Positions 12,264 through 27,684 of a stretch of DNA of 64,000 nucleotides are shown in pieces (positions within the stretch are counted from its first letter, which is position 1; every line of letters begins with the position of its first letter). The stretch comes from Pyrocephalus nanus (lineage: Eukaryota > Chordata > Aves > Passeriformes > Tyrannidae), in assembly GCA_038380795.1 (NCBI GenBank), contig CM076267.1, forward strand, positions 14,863,501 through 14,927,500, in the 5' to 3' direction. The notes under the pieces were generated by a model that was given only the letters and a program-made list of their open reading frames with translations, was not told the origin of the DNA and ran no database searches. The translations under genes and the position numbers were made by a program.

Positions 12264-15200
12264 CAGCTAGTAAGGAATTCATGTTTCACAGACAACACGA
12301 CAAAACAGCATGCAAAAACAGGGGATTGGACATCTTTCAGTCTCCAGCTCAGAGGCCTATCCCACCCACCGCTCCTGAGTGACATCAATGACAGAATCTC
12401 CTCACACTGCCAGGATGAAAAATGGTGCATTTACACTGAGGCAGGAACATGCAGTTGAGGAGTGTGGCTTGACTAGAAATCCAGAGACAGAGATCCTCTT
12501 TAAGACTTGGCATGTCTGGTCAGGTAGGACACGTCCTAGCTTTAGAACAGTTGTTATGTGGAACCTTGGTCCCAGTGTAACAAAGTAAGAGATCATGAAA
12601 GTAGCGATGGGAACAGTTATATGAAGCTGCTCAAACTTACAAACTTCTAATAAGTTTCAGGCTGAGCTTTGGATCAATTCTTATTCCTTCCAGATTGCTT
12701 CACTCATCCCTCCTGGGTACTCTTGATCAAATCACAAAAATGCTGAGCAGATTCTTACACTGTGCTTTCTAATAAACCATTTAGGAAAGCAGAGTTGACA
12801 GCATTTTACAGTTTTTTTTCTTCTTTCTTCTTTTTTAAACTAACTCCACAGTCTCTGCCAAATTCAAAGATGCCAAGTATGATCAGGCTGTGGATGGCAC
12901 CATTCCTTTGTGTCAATCCTCTTCATACTAGATGAGCAGACAGGACATATGGGCCTATCCTTAACAAAGTGCACACAAGAAATAAATGGGAGATTTCTGC
13001 AAACCAGTAAACTTTCAAGTGGAAGATTAACCCAAGGACTGCCAGATGCAGAGAGGAGCTGCTCTAAGTAGAAGGAGTTGAGAAATGTTCTTTCATCTCC
13101 AATTCCTGTAAATACACCTGGAAGAGGATACGGTGGAGAGGAGAGGTCTCCAAGACCATACTGCACTGTGCTTCATGGACCAGAGTCCAGCAAATCAGCA
13201 TCTCAGATAGTGTGTTCAGCCTCTCAAACTTTATCCTCATGTCTTGAGGTTAGTCTGGACATCTGGACCATCAGGAGAGTACCCTGACACCCCACAACCC
13301 TCCTACAATTTCAGAGGTGAAAATCAGAACTGTGAGTCTGTGTTTGGGAAAACCTGTCTCTCTAGTGAGTAGAGAGAGAAGCTTAATCTGCTTAGCTTAA
13401 TGAAGAGAAGGTGAAGACGTGATGCGACTGTAATCTGTTAAGTACTACCACTGGGAGAAGGCTTTTAACAGTGAAGGGGTTTTTAATCCAGTAGACAGAC
13501 AGAATGAGATCCAGTAGATGGAAGATGAAGGTGAGCAGATACAGTCTATAAATAAAGTGCATTTTTTTTCTTTTGAAACGGTGAAAGCAATTAGCTATTA
13601 AAGAACCTATAGAGAGATGCACTAGGTCCCCCAACTCCTGAAGTCTTAATCAAGACCTAGTTATATTTGAAATTAAAGGTGTCACTGGTACTGAAATAGG
13701 GGAAACCTGACAGAATTTCACACCTCAGAGAAACCGGGGTAGCTGCTTTATAAAAGACTGCTTTAAAAAAATCCACAAATTTACCTTTGCTTCCTAAAGG
13801 CTCTTGCATGTCTGTTTAACAGCTGTCGCCTTCCAGCCATGAGTTGTGCATTGTGCAGTTACACACATTCTCCATAGGAGAACGTTAATCAGGCTCTTAA
13901 TCACTTGCACATACTCCTCCTCTCCTGCTTCAATTTTCAAGAGCCCTAAAGTAACCATGACCTCTGCTCCACTTCTGTAGATGACCAGAATAATCTGCCT
14001 CCTCTTGCAGCCCACCGCCCTGTTCTCTTCTTGCACTATTTTCTCCCTGAATTCCTTGGGCACAAGCATTCCCTGTCTCTCCCCTGGATGCTCTCAGAGG
14101 CTGCAAATGCATCTTGACCCAGCCAGAACATCTGGCTCCCAGTTTGGAATGTGTTTCTCCCTGTTTTTTGTGCTTGCTGGGGCATGTGGAGGAGCTCTGT
14201 GCTGCTCAGGCACACACCAAGTTCCAGATGCCTCTCCATCCCCCACCTGGAAGCAGTTTTTCTGGCCAAGCTGCTACACTCTGAATAACAGAAAAAGTTC
14301 CACAAGCAAAAAGGCATCCATCTGGTGACCAAAGGGCCACATGGGCACTGTCGAGAAAATCAAGGACTTTCTTTCCTACTTACCGCACTCATAGCAATGA
14401 CATGTCCCATGGGCTTCTTCCATTTTCAGTGGCACACTGAGCACTTGCCAGAGATCTTCTTGTCTAACCCTCTGAGACGCTTTGGCAGCCCAGCCCTGAA
14501 GCCCTTCCTTGGGGACACAACGTGCTTGTGCACTAATGCAGGCAGAAATGTATACACCAGTTCCTACCTGCTCCAGTTTTCCAAGTGTCCCCCAACTGTC
14601 TGTCTAGTTCTCTAGCTCAGATTCTGTGAAATCCACAAAAACTTAGCACGGAGGTATTCAAAACAATGATCAGCCACACCTGAAGTATCAGCCTTTGGCC
14701 AGAATTGCTGGATCATCCCAGCACATGTCAAATACATCCAATTATATCAGCAGCACTGCTGAATGTAATTCTTTCCTCTCTTCTGCAGTCAGAGCTACCC
14801 CACCTCTGTCATCACTGCCATCTCTACAGTTTTGCATCTTCCCCCACTATGACTTGTCGCATCTCATCAGATATCAGAGAGTCTCACCAGGTTTTGCTCC
14901 TCCCCTTTTTATCATGGTTTGTAATGGGAATGAGACTTACAAGACTGCAGAGTTGGTAATATATTGGGCCTTTGTATACCCCCTGATAACTCATTTTTTA
15001 ATCAGTGGCCACTTTCAGCTAAACTTGGCAAGGATACGAGGGTTCTAAAATAAAATTGCTTATGTGTCTTGAAAATAGGGGAATGCATAGAAGACAGAAA
15101 CCTTATTAAAAAATGTCAGAGTAGGAAAATCAATGGACTGAGTTGAATTCCTTATTAGACTCTGGAGTACCCACACAAGGTGGAGAGGACACAAAGACAG

Positions 15201-17937
15201 GTTCAAAAATGCCCTGTTGTCCTGAAAATTGCTTTAGTTCACATGGTTAGAACACCAGAGAATTTGACTGGAAGGCACACAGGAAAGCAGTCTTGATCTG
15301 CCTTGATCCACCTTTTCTTCAAGACCTTCCTGAAGACCCAGGGTCTTTTTCTCCTGGAAGCCACAGAGCTAGGACCAGGTGCCAGCACTAGAGACAATGT
15401 TTTCCAAGGCTGTTTGGTGGAGGATCCCTCCATCTCGAAGACATCTAACAAGCAGGAAAAACACATTTTCCAGGCTTCTCTGGAGTTCTCTCTCTGCCTG
15501 CAAGGCAGCTATGTCAGTCTGTGTGACCGAGTGATGTGCTGAGGAGCAGAGAAGGCAGAGACTTCACCAAAAGACAGACTGGGAGTTTTCCCTCCGCAGG
15601 GAACCTGTAGGTGTTTGGGGGTTTTACTACAGGAGAAAAGCCTGTCTGCCAAGCGCAGAGGGAAATCCAGGGCCTGGGATTCCTCCCTTGTGCAAAATTA
15701 CCCCAGCAGAACAGCACTCTCAAGGCAGAGCTGGAGAGTGAGCAAGAGCTAATACAGCCACTGGGACTTAGAAGTCATTCCAGTGGGGTCACTCCTCTGG
15801 CACTGCTCTGGTGTGACTGTCCCATGCCCCCAGCCTGACTGGGAGGCAGAGAGCAGAGTGCTCTGAGACACACAGCTCCTGCTGTGTGCGAATATTCTCT
15901 GCACAGCTTGGACAGCCACTGGGGTCCTGCTCCTTCATATTGAGCTGGTGTTACATGTGGCTGTGACGTGGCTTCTGTCCTGCTTGAGGAGAATCCTTGG
16001 ACTCCTCCTTGGATTTATCCAGATTCCCAGTAATTCACTTGTCTTGGCTGCTCCTAGAAGGCATGTTTTGTGCTGTCATGCTTTCCCAGTGCTGCCCAAT
16101 GGGTTGTCAGCCCCACTTGGATTTAATCTGTGCAAATCTGCGGCATGCCACACAGAAAAGCAGGGCTAACAACCCAGCAGGTGACATCCTTAGAGGAGGA
16201 GAGGAAACTAAAGAGATGTAAGGGCAAGAAAATGCAAGTGCTTCATAAACCCCATTTCTCCTACCTCCTCCCCTCAGTGTGACAGCCTGTCTGCGGGTTC
16301 CCTCACCAGTATTCCCATCCTGTGCTTTAGCAGCCCCAGCCTGGCTACTGTGATGTCCTCATGTCCCTATCCTTCAGATCAGTTCTCCCTGGGGACCATC
16401 AAATCTGCTGGTGCTGACACCGATTCACAGCATGGCTGGGATATAAATACAGTGACGGGACCATCGGCAGCCAAAGCTGCTGCACGGGAGGGATTGGTGT
16501 GTGAGGCTGCATCAATGTGCATTTTGCTGGCACAGGCAAACTCTCTCTGCCTGTGCAGAGAGTAGCTGAGCTCTGGGCCTGCTGTGTGAACCAGAAATCA
16601 CCTAGATGCCTTTAGCTCTGCTGAAAACCTACATTTCCCTCCTGTTGAAGACTGAGACTGACTCCAGATATGGCCAGAGCCTTTGTTTCAACCTGCAGAG
16701 ACTGTAGCTGTACCTGGGAGAGGCACTGGTGTACAACCCTGCACGGAACCACCAGGAAGAGACTCGGAGTCACTGCGGCAACGAGAAGCGAGAAGCGTCA
16801 CTGCTTCATCCCCAGGGCCTTTGAACTCCATTGTCAATCTCCGCTTTGTGCCCTCCCGCTCGGAGAAACAGCATCAAATGGTGTAGAGGGCTACGTAGGC
16901 AAAGGAGGAGGAAGGGTTGGGAAGTAGAGAGTGGTGAGGCTCCCAGCACAGCAGGAGGAGTGGAGAGGGGGATGCTGGGGACATAACCAGCAATGACTTT
17001 CAAGGGGAAGCTGGCAGGGTACTGTGTATGATTTTCCAGTTTTTCCTACCTATCCAGTCTCTCAGTTCACTCAGTGACACTCAGAGCAGTCTCCTGGAAA
17101 GACATGTTTGCACCGAGTGCTCCTGCCTTTCATGTTTTCCAGGGCTGCGGCAGCTGCAGTGGGAACAGGAAAGGAGAAGAGCCACAGCCAGGTCAGTGCT
17201 GGGCCCTGCTAAGCACCCCAGGCATGAGGAGTGGGGAGAGGAGAGAGGGAGCTCTCTCTTGGCTCTCCTGGTGAAACTCCAGCTGGCTTTATTTCTGGTT
17301 ACATCGCTTCTCTGAAATCCCAGGCTGCACACATGAATTTGCTACTGTGGGGTTACTCCTCCAGAAGAGATTGCTACATAAATGGATTTATTTTAATGAG
17401 AAGACAAGTGCTTTGGAAGGATTTGTTCTGAAACCCAGAGAGATACAGCAGCTTGTCAAAGAGGCATCACGTGAACGAGTGCTAGCCATCCACAGTTGGG
17501 TTTGAGACTCAAGTGCTGGGCTGTGACTGCTTTTTCAGACCAGGAGCTGGGTCTTCAGGGTGGGGTGTTCCACCTCATCCCCAGCCATGGTTCTATGAGA
17601 TACCTTAGCATAACCAGCTGCAAAAGAACCAGGTGCAAACAAAAAACAGGCATGAATGCACTTGTGCGCATCCATGCTTATTTGAAGATAATAGTTTGAA
17701 TAAAGCTCCAGGACACAATGAAAAGTCACTTAATGCCAAGGAGATTATGATCTATTGGACAATGAGGCTCATTAACAGGAAGGGCTGGCAAGCTGAGTGA
17801 AAAACTGCATTTCCTGAAGCTGAGCTCCCTAAAAAGACTCATATCTGAAGACAGCACATTTTCCTTTGACAGCCCTTATAGGCTGGGATGTAAAGTAGAG
17901 GATGGTGGTGAGTCATTATGACCTTTTTTTCCCCTTA

Positions 17938-18005
17938 GTGGATAAGGAAACTGAGGCACAGGCAGCCAATTAAATGGAGATAATCAGTGCACATCTGAGA
18001 GCTAG
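17938..18005 (+). mobile_element. MIR-like SINE fragment
   Basis: Contains AAGGAAACTGAGGCACAGGC in the right context, with downstream GAGAGCTAGTG resembling the next MIR block. It is diverged and short. Confidence 0.5.
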
Positions 18006-18029
18006 TGTGGAGACACCCAAACTTCTCTT

Positions 18030-18130
18030 CCAGGCTATAAACATCTGTAGTTAATGACAAAATGTTAATTACTGGCAATCAGCTAATGAGGGTAAAAGCT
18101 GAACTAATTTTCTGCTGCCTGAAATGCTAC
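18030..18130. promoter_or_regulatory. Candidate conserved non-coding element
   Basis: Dense ATTA-type cores: GTTAATGACA, GTTAATTACTGG, CAGCTAATGAGG and AACTAATTTTC occur within 100 bp. This suggests a homeodomain-binding enhancer, but it is inference only. Confidence 0.22.
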
Positions 18131-21100
18131 TCTAGATCGTGTTTTGCCCATCAGCTGAACTGCTATTTAAAAAGAGGATGAAAAGGAAAAGAAAAAAAAA
18201 GCATTTTGGCACCTCACTCTGACTCCTCTGCCAGACCAGATTAGTGCAGGGGGGAAGTTCTCTGGTGCAGACAACCCCTAGTTCATTTTCCTGTGTCAGG
18301 CAGGGAAACAGCTACGACCTGAACACAGGGCTCAGGGGCCTTTCTACCCAGCCCTGCCTCCCACTGAGATGAGCTCAAATGACTTTAATGGAAGGGTGGA
18401 AATTCTGCTTCTTCCTTATGCTCAGAAGAGACTCTGCATAAGTCTGTTCCCCACAGAAGGACGGGGAAATTTTGCTGCCTCTCTTTTTGCCCATCTAGGG
18501 ACTCAGCCCTACTCTGCTGTGGCACAGAGCGGGTCTATATCACTCCCTTCTTGCATTTTGAAGAGGCAGCTGGAGATGACCCTCCTGGAGCAGTAAGCCA
18601 GCACGTATTGGTGCTGTGCATGAGTAACCAGCAGCCATTCTGGAGGAGGCCGTGCGCTACCGCTGGGCAGAATGATTCATCTCTATGTCACAGACACGGT
18701 AGCAATAGCCCTGTAACAAAAGGCAGAGCCATGGGGTAATTTGTCATTATGGTGACTATCAGCCTTGGACTGATCAGCCTGGGTGCTCACATCTCCGACG
18801 CCTGCAATGAAACCTCTCCATGGCACCGAGGAGGGAAAGACACCCAGTTGGAGTCACTGAGGATCTGGCCCTAGTGGAGACTCTGTGCAAAAGTTTGGTT
18901 TTGGGGTTATGGAGATGAGCTAAGGAGTTCAAGATTAGCCTCAGTGCTGCCTATGATACAGTAAAACCAACTTTGACTGCCACTGTGCTTTACTCTGCCC
19001 TGGCACAGCGGTTTCATGGCAGCTCCATGCTCAAGAAGCAGAAATGCCAGGCTGCATCTCAGGCAGGATAAACAGCTAAATGTCCCTTATTCTCTGACTC
19101 AGTTGCAAGGGACAACTACTTCTGAAAATTGCTAGCTTCAAAATTCATTTTTAAATCTAGTGTTTCAGATCAGTCCCGAGCCCTCTCTGACAACCCACAT
19201 GCCAGGAATTAGTCTGTGGCTTCTTTCCTGTGGTCACATCAAACCAGGTTTCTCATGCAGCACATCCCAACTACTGTCCTGTGAGCCCTTCTCCTCAGGC
19301 TCGGGGAGACCAGCCCCCAAGTGTTTGCCATGGTCCCCCACTGTACTCCTCCAACCCAAGGGATACCTTCAGGCACTAATGCCAACAGATGTGTTTTCTG
19401 CCCAGATACCCGCTGAAGAGAACTCTTCCTGATTAAGCTGATTCCCAGCCCTTTGCAGACTCACCTCCCCAGTGTCGTGATGCTGACTGTCAGTCAACTT
19501 CGACTTGCTGGTGCAATTAATTCCATCTCCCTTTGCAGCCCCAGTTCACTGCGTGCAGGGACAGCTATCACATTTCATGCTCTAAAGGGCTTAACACGCC
19601 GCTACACACACATACATCCACCACCAGCAGGGTGGCCAGCAGGGTGATTGGAAACAGACTGAAGGAACAGGAGGCCTCGCAGACAAGGCCACCCTAAATC
19701 AGATTTAGAGGGTGAGAGGACAAAGCAAATTTGAGCTGTTCCAGTGCAGAGTGGCACATCTTCACTGTTACAAATATATGCCTCTTACCCAGGTCAGGGC
19801 TGCATCCACCTCACAGCCCAGTGGGTGAGGGTCACTTGAGCTCTGCATTTTCCCACTTGGGATGCAGCAACTGCAACATCCTGGTAGTTCTTTTCCCAGT
19901 TAAAAGCTACTTGTCTTGCAAAGGGGCCAGTGGAGAGGTAACTGGAGGACAACTAATATGTTTAGTGTTTAGCTTCATGGAGAGCATCCCCTGCCGTGGC
20001 GCTAAGGCTGGGTGTTGGATATTCACACCGAGACCAGCCAGGGTGAATACATCCCACCAGGCAGCATTTCCACAGATGGCTGTGCCAGCCTTGAACCCAG
20101 GGAGATAATGTGAGCCCAGGGATGGCTTAAAGAGGGAAACCATTTTGCTACAGAGCCTGGGACTGGGAACCAGCACTGCCATGAATCTAATTCCTCTAAT
20201 ATGTTCTGCAAAACTCTCCAGTGAGTTCCAAAGCTCCCCAAACTCAGCACATTTCCCAGCAATGCCACCACCCTCTCGGCTAATGCCATGGAAAAATACT
20301 TCTGGACTACTGCTGCCAACAGCTTCCCTGTTGACTGTAATGGGAAAATCCTACAGTCACTTTAGCTCATGATATTCAGGATACATTTTACAAACGTGCT
20401 CTCTCTGGCTCAGCTCAGCAGGAGCAAACGAGCTGTGTGACGCGTGCAGGGGTTCCTGCACCTCTCGCTTCTCCTGCATTAACACAACATGGCTGGTGCA
20501 CCTGGAGTCAATAGCTGCTACTGTTGTTACCTTTATTAATCAATAATAATATCCTTATTTCCTCTTGTGGGGCTTCCCAGCACATCCTTTCTTTTTTATC
20601 CTCTGTCTTATTTACATCCCGAGCTTGCAATTAGATCTGTGTGAGTGGCAGTCGGCACTGACCCAGCTGCTGAAACCCAGTCACACTCTCGCAGGCAAGT
20701 TCCTTTCAGAGCAGGGACAATTCAACTGACTTCAATCAGCCTGCCCGTGATGAGGGAGCCCTGAGGAGCCAGGGCCAAAGTCAGCTCCTGGAGGCAGCTG
20801 AAAGGGCTGTAAGTACCTAACGTCTCTCCAGGGAGACACTGAGACATCTGCAGCAGCTGCAAAAATATACAAAATGAGGCAAGGTTAATAGTGGCTATCT
20901 TGGGCATGTGTGCCTCTGCCTCCTTCTTTCAGTAGTCTGGGGGCTGTATAATTGTTAATGCCTTTTACCCTGATATTTCCCTGGGGAAAAGGGACAGCAC
21001 AGTGTCCCCAGTGCCCAGGCAGGAGCTGGTGTGCAGGCAGAGACTCGTTGGAGGACACACAGGAGGTCTTTGCAGAGATCTATGCCACAGGCTTCCAAAT

Positions 21101-24100
21101 GCCAGGTGAGAGGTTCCACATTGGCACCATCCTTCCTTCCAGCCTCTGTGTCCCTCTGTGGCTTTGCATTCAGCCCTTTTCTAATGAAACCAGTTGGTCC
21201 TACCCTGCCCAGCAACACCCCCTCAAAAACCACGGCAAATTCCTGAGCTAACCCATCTTTTAGCAGTGAGAAGCAACCTCTCCACGAGAGAGTTCTTGCT
21301 CTTAGAGAGAACAAAACTCATTCTGCCTAATTGATCCTGGCAGCGCACTCTGCCGTAATGAAGGCGGGAGCACAGTGGCAGGGGAAGGCAGTGCTACTCC
21401 TTGCCAGTGAGCCTCCAAATCCATCCTTTTGTGCTAAAAGCACAACATGAGGCCAGGCTTGCTCCTTCAAGTCACTTGTGCTGTGAAAAGCAGAGCCTGC
21501 TTTGAGCCCAAATCCGCCTTGCACACATCCCTGGCTCTGAGTGCTGGGAGGAGGGTCATCTCGCTTTATTTTTAATCCTATGAAAGGCCTAAAATACGTC
21601 ACGAGTGAGGATTTGCATTGTGGAAAGGCTTTTTAATACACACTTTGGACTCTGTTTCATGCACCCAGAGGGCTTTGCAATAGTTAATTTTGCCTTCCAG
21701 CTCCTGGGAGGGAAGGAGGAAAGGATGGAAGGAGGTGTTACTATTTGCGGTTTGCCAAGAGGACTGTGAGGTAGATGGCTGAAAAATAAAGTCTGTGGCC
21801 TGATGGTGCTTCTCAAAAGCATTAACACACTTTCTTCCTTCTCACCCACAGGCACAGTGATGTTTCACACTTCTGGTTGGGTCTGGCTCTCTGTAGGCCT
21901 GGTAGCCCTTCCCTAAGGCCTCTCCTTTCACAGCAGCTTAAATAAGAGTCAGGGCCAGTGCCACAATTGGGAAAATGGGTCCTCTGCAAAACAGTAGCGT
22001 GGTACCAAACACCACACAAAGACTGGGAAAGCTGACCCTGTCCAGGGAGAGAGAGGCTGATTACGACATTTAATCCAAACTCAGTGTAGGAGATCAGGAG
22101 GGAAATTTTAAAAGAGGAAATTAGTAACTATTTAAAGGAATATGAATCAATTATTTCACAATTTTGGAGGGCGAAGGCCCAATTTTGGTTAAATAAAGGA
22201 CTTTGTGGGCACAAAACCAAAATGGTCTCAAGTAGCCTGGATTTGAGGGCAGGCTAGAAATTGATCAAGATTTCCCAGACATCCCCAGTGCAGGGATGCT
22301 CTGGCTCTGTCCCAAGCAAAAGCAGGTAGGGAAGAAAGTCTTGGCCTTCTGGTGCTGGCTATGCTCAGAAGACACACAGGTTTCCTGTGGCAAGCAGACC
22401 TGTTCAGGTGAGCCCATGCCTGCCCACCCTCTTCAGCTGGCTCCTCCACTGGGACAGGCTGTGTTTTAGCATTGCTTTTTCTCTTGGCAGAACAGGACCA
22501 GACTTAAAACCTTTCACCTACTCCCATGAGGAAGAAAATATACAGCATTTCAATGCATGCTTCAGGTGACTATGCTCATGCCTTTTGATAGCTGAACCCT
22601 GCAGACACAAACAACCACCAAAGGGCAAACAGGGAAGCTATTTTCCCTTGAAAGAAGGTGCTCTAGCGAGACAGGGACATATCTCTTTTTTCTTTCTTTC
22701 AGCATCACAAATGAAATCCATTAAGCAGTGATGAGCAGACGGCACTGAAAACAAACACCAAATTAAGCACACCCACTCTAAGGGAGAGGTTTTGCCTGCC
22801 TTCTCCACCCACACTCCTGCCAGGGAGGAAGGTGAAGATGAAGGGAGGGCACCCAGCAAGACCATTTCTGGAGGCTGGGCTGGGAAAGGGGAGATGTGCA
22901 GAGGATGGAGATGTGCCAAAGGAGAAAGAGCCCCGTGTGAGGATGATCACAAATGTGATGACTTTGCAGTACTGAGCTTGGAAGGGCTCTAGGAAGTAGA
23001 GGTGTAAGAGAGGTGCTGCTAAATGTGGTTCTGAGGCAACAGTCCCTGGTAACCCAGCAAGATGGGCTGGGGAATAATACTGAAAGTAGAGGGACTGACA
23101 ATCTGAGGGGTCTGATGCTACACTGGAGTGACCTGGTGCAACCTGCAGTAAACCAGGTTTGGCCAGGAAGGGCTTTCTCATTTGTGGCTGCTTTCCCCTG
23201 TTTGTTCTGTGATGAAGAAATGGCAGCAGCAGTGCTGGGACAGGCACGGACACACAGTTTGTCCAGGCACGCCAGGGTCCATAAGCAACACCAGTTGGAG
23301 GACATTATTTCCATCTCTGCTGTGAGGGAGGGGATGAGGAAGAAGAGGCACCAAACCTGGTCTCATGCTCACCAGAGGGTGGTCTCTCTATGGGAGCTAA
23401 GTGGACACTGGAGTGTGGCTCCGTCTACAGTCCCACTCTGCTGCTAGAAATTGCTCAAGGAATTGCTGTTCCCAAGGAGGACAGAAGGGACCTTCTGTCC
23501 AGGTCAGAGTACCAGATCTGAAGGAGAGAGGAGGAAAAAGGAGAGGAAACAAGTAGAAAAGTGAGAGGTGGGGAATCAGCAGGGGGCCACAAGGTGGAGA
23601 GAAACAGGATGACATGTGGTAATGCAAGGATAGAGCAGGAGCCATGTCAGAGGTACAGGTAAGGCAGGTGGTGGGCATAAACAGCATGTCTATCCAGGCT
23701 TTTCCAGCCAAAATTTTCACTGGTTCTATGTTCATTTGATCTCAAAAGTGCAGCAAGTGAAGGATGGCAATACCAACCTCCTTGACTTGAGTGGGAAGCA
23801 CAGGAACCCTCTGGGCATCAGTCATGTGCCAACTGCTGCCACCAGTTCAAGAGGCCATGGCTTTGCTGTGCTCATTAGAGCAGGCTCTCATCCTGGGCCA
23901 GCTCAGTCATTTAAAGGTCAATAGGACAGAATTTGCAACACCACTGAGATGGTTGCAGGTACATCCACGTCTGAAGGCAGGGAAGTGGGTGGGCTCACAT
24001 CCCTGCGTGTGTAACAACCTTCTCCCCTCCACACCCTTCTCCAGAACAAGGGGGTAAAACCTATGAGCAGTGATGCTGCAACCACTTCTTAATCCCCTCA

Positions 24101-24574
24101 TCTTGTGGTTTTCATAGGGTCACAGTATTTAGGTTGGGAGGTCTCTGGATTTCAGTGTCACTTGGGAAAAACTGCAAAAAGTATAAGAATAAAAAATGGT
24201 ACGCTCCATGCCTAAAAGTGCCACTGACTTTCTCTGTCCTTTTACAGAGGTAAAAGAGACTCCCTCCTGGGATAGATATTCAGATATCAGGCCAGGCAAA
24301 GAATTTGTTTTCTTGAAAAGCTGAGCCAAAAATTTGCTTTATCTCACTGGGCTGAATATAGAATAATCCCCTTGAAATTGCTGCAGTATATCTTCAAATG
24401 CCTTATACTTCATTGTTGCTAGAAGGGAATTGGTATCTGGATGCAATTCCATGCACAGTTTATGCTAAGTCTGTGCTGCCATCTTCCCCTTGCCCTGCCA
24501 GATGTGCTGCCCTGCCCGTTCACCAGTGCTGTGTTGGTGACCAGGTCAGGGAACTGATTCAGCAGAAAGTCAAT

Positions 24575-24600
24575 CAAAATTTTTAAAATTTTAAAATTTT
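24575..24600. repeat. AT palindrome
   Basis: Alternating AAAATTTT units form a self-complementary stretch of about 25 bp. Confidence 0.8.
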
Positions 24601-27600
24601 GTTGGATCAAGTCCCTGGCCACATGGAGACTGGTGCTAGGGCTTGGAAAGGGTGGAAATGCAGAGCTGAGACTGCTGGTCACTATAGCTGCAAGGACTTT
24701 GGCTCAGCTTGCTCATGACCACACATCACCAAGAGACCGGACAGTCACTCTTACTCTGAAGAAAGGTCTGTAGATAAGACTTCACCTTCTTTCAGTGACA
24801 CCAATCTCTTTTTCAACTTCAGTGACACCTTTTTCTTTCCAGTGGGAATGCCCCTGCTGCTCCTGGCTGAATTGCTGTGCTGGGAGACACCATGGTGGGA
24901 GGATACAGTTTCTGAACTGACCTTAGCCTGACTATGCCCATAGGGGATATTTTGCCTTCCAGCATTGCATGTCTTGTTTCATGCAGCCTTTCCCCAGAGC
25001 AACTCATTTGTGCCAGCCATCACCCCCCCCATGCAGTCCTCAGCAAGGTGTCAGTCTTCATTAGCAGAGGAGTGTGGGGTTTAGCTGATATAATTTCCCC
25101 AAGTAGTCTGCTGAATATACAGTCCCAGTGGAGCAAAGGCGCTCCAGGCCTTGGCTCAGTGTTGTGAGCTGGGGCCCTGGTGCTGGCAGGGCTCTCCTCT
25201 GGTATCCCTGATCTCAGGCAGGGTAGGGGCTCCCTGAGGTCTGAGCTTCCAAGGGTTTTCTCTCAGGACAGATGCACAGAAACACTTATCTCCATTTTAT
25301 GACCCGGTCCAGCTCCCTCTCCAGAGGGGATCTCTGACTTAGAAGTTGCAAGGAGATCTAACTCCTCTTTATTATGAATATCCAGACATGTCAGCGTCAG
25401 AGGGAGATGCACTCCTCTTAATCCTTCCCAACAGTGTTAACTAGACAAATCATGAAGAAATTAATAAAGCAAAAGAAAAAAAAGGCTGAATACCTGGGAA
25501 AATGTCTTGACATTGAGTTGCCTTATGATAATCTCTTAGGGACTTGGGGGTGGCGGTAATACTCCTGGCATGTGGAAACAGGAAGTAACGGAGAAAGCAG
25601 TGAGAGAAACGTGTAGATACTTCAAGGTACAAACGAGGAAGGAAACAACAAGCCTTTGATATCTGTGGCACTGCTGGAAGATAGATAAATTCAGCCAGCT
25701 CAGATTTTAAAAAATCCCAATAATGTAAATTCCTTAAGTACAAGCCAAGCCTATGAATAAGATAAATCTCTCAGTCACTTTGCCAGTGATATCCTTCTAA
25801 TCTCATCCTTCCTCAACGATGCTGCTGAGAGTGAAACACTTTGCATAAATGGGTTTGCTGCTCAGAGCAATCACTCATGCCTCCCACTCTGACCCCAGGA
25901 TTAGAGAAGTCCCCTGGATTAAGGATGTTACTATTTAGAGTCCAGGGTGAACCAGCTAAGCAAGGGCTCAAGGGAACTTTCAAGTGCTTGCAAGAGAGAG
26001 AGAAAAAGAGAACGAGAGGCGAACAGGAGGCCACCACCATCTTAGGGAACTGCATGTCGCACACTGGTGTTGAACTGTACTTAAAGTGCTTTACAAAGAG
26101 AAATGACCCAATAACAAGAATTATCAACATACGCATGGGAAAATAACAAACAGTAACTGAAAGGCCAACCAAGCCAACTTTTTCTTCAAAAAATAAAGAT
26201 TACACTGAATTGATGGTGCTGTCTCCAGAGATGCAGTGAGCCTTGTTCCCCAGCAGACATCTCTGTCTGCTGAGAAGGCCCAGTAGTTTGAAATTCAGAG
26301 CCAAGGTCTGCTGAACTGTCCCTCCCAAAACAGAGATTCCAAATGACCTGCTGGTTAAAAAGTGAGCTAAGAACCAGAGACAAATCCCCCATGCTCCTAT
26401 GCCCAAAAAGCATCATGGAGCCACTTACAGCCAAATGAGGAGGGCCTCAGCCCCAGCTCAGGTTCCAGACAGACTTCAGACCACTTCATGGAGGTGGAAA
26501 GATCATTTTGAATGCCAAAAATAGGAAAACCATGTCAGTTGATCCAAATTACACTTAAGACCGCAATCAACCATTTTGCTTACTGCTCCTTTGTAGCACA
26601 GACTCTGAGAGAACTGCTCTCAGTACCACTTAGGTAGCATATACAGTAGTAAAGTATGTAATCCCTTAAAATACAAGAGCTTTCCTTATAATCTATGCTT
26701 GTGTAAACCCAGACAAATATTTAATACATTCTTATCACACCAATGGGAAATAGTCCTATCATCTCTGACAGACACATAAATTTTCAGGAGCGCCTGTCAC
26801 ACATTTACTACATCAGTCCCCAAGAATTGCTCCCTTGCATTATTTCTCTATGGAGACCACCTCTGCTGATGCTCTCCCCTCCCCATGGGAGAGTTTCCCA
26901 CAGAAATTCCAGTTGGATATTGGAAAAGGGAAAATAGGAACTTCTCAGAAGCCAGACTTCCAGTGCTTTGCCAGGAGAAAGGTCTCCTCGTGCAGCTTCT
27001 GCCTAGGTTTGCAGAACAGCTTTTCTGGGCTTTGGTTAATTAAAATACAGCACGTCTTGCACAACTTCTGAACTCTATTTCTGTAAGAGATACGTGAGGC
27101 TGCAGGCTGTCTGTCACATTATGTGTGTCCCCTGTGCCAAGACTGTAGTTTTCTATTTGACTGTAAGTCATCCATTAGATGTAGGACAATTATTATTGTT
27201 TTTTAGTGAGTCATTTTTCTCTCAGTAATTAGTAGTTGTCAGTTCAACTCAGACCAGTGCTGGTGTAACTCAGTGACTTCAAAGCTGTGTTTAAAGTCTC
27301 TTTTCTCCCACACAGCAGCTCACCACAAACAGTATCACTTTTCCTGCCTCATCCACTGGAGCTGTGTTGCCCCATGGAGCTGTGCTGCACCCAGTCAGGC
27401 CAGCAACAAGTAGGGTTTGCTGTCTGAGCACAGAAGGGACTGCCCAACAGGAGAAGAACTTGGCCAAGAAAAGGCAGCTCACCTCCCTGACCCCATTTCA
27501 TTGCTATATGCTGCAAATCCTGGCTGCGTCTGTCTTGCTATAAAAATGTCAGACTGTCTCTAACACTTATTTTTGCTCGCCGCTTCAGCGTGGCCTTACT

Positions 27601-27684
27601 TGGCAACTTCTCCCATCTGTTTACTACTCTTCAGTGTTATGCTTGCATTTCTGAATTGCTGTTTACTTATAATAATGTGAACAG

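Noticed and set aside
22705..23314. Two overlapping minus-strand frames of 182 and 178 codons
   Set aside because: They lie in different phases of the same DNA, the longer starts at GTG, and neither resembles a known protein or shows splice or Kozak support.
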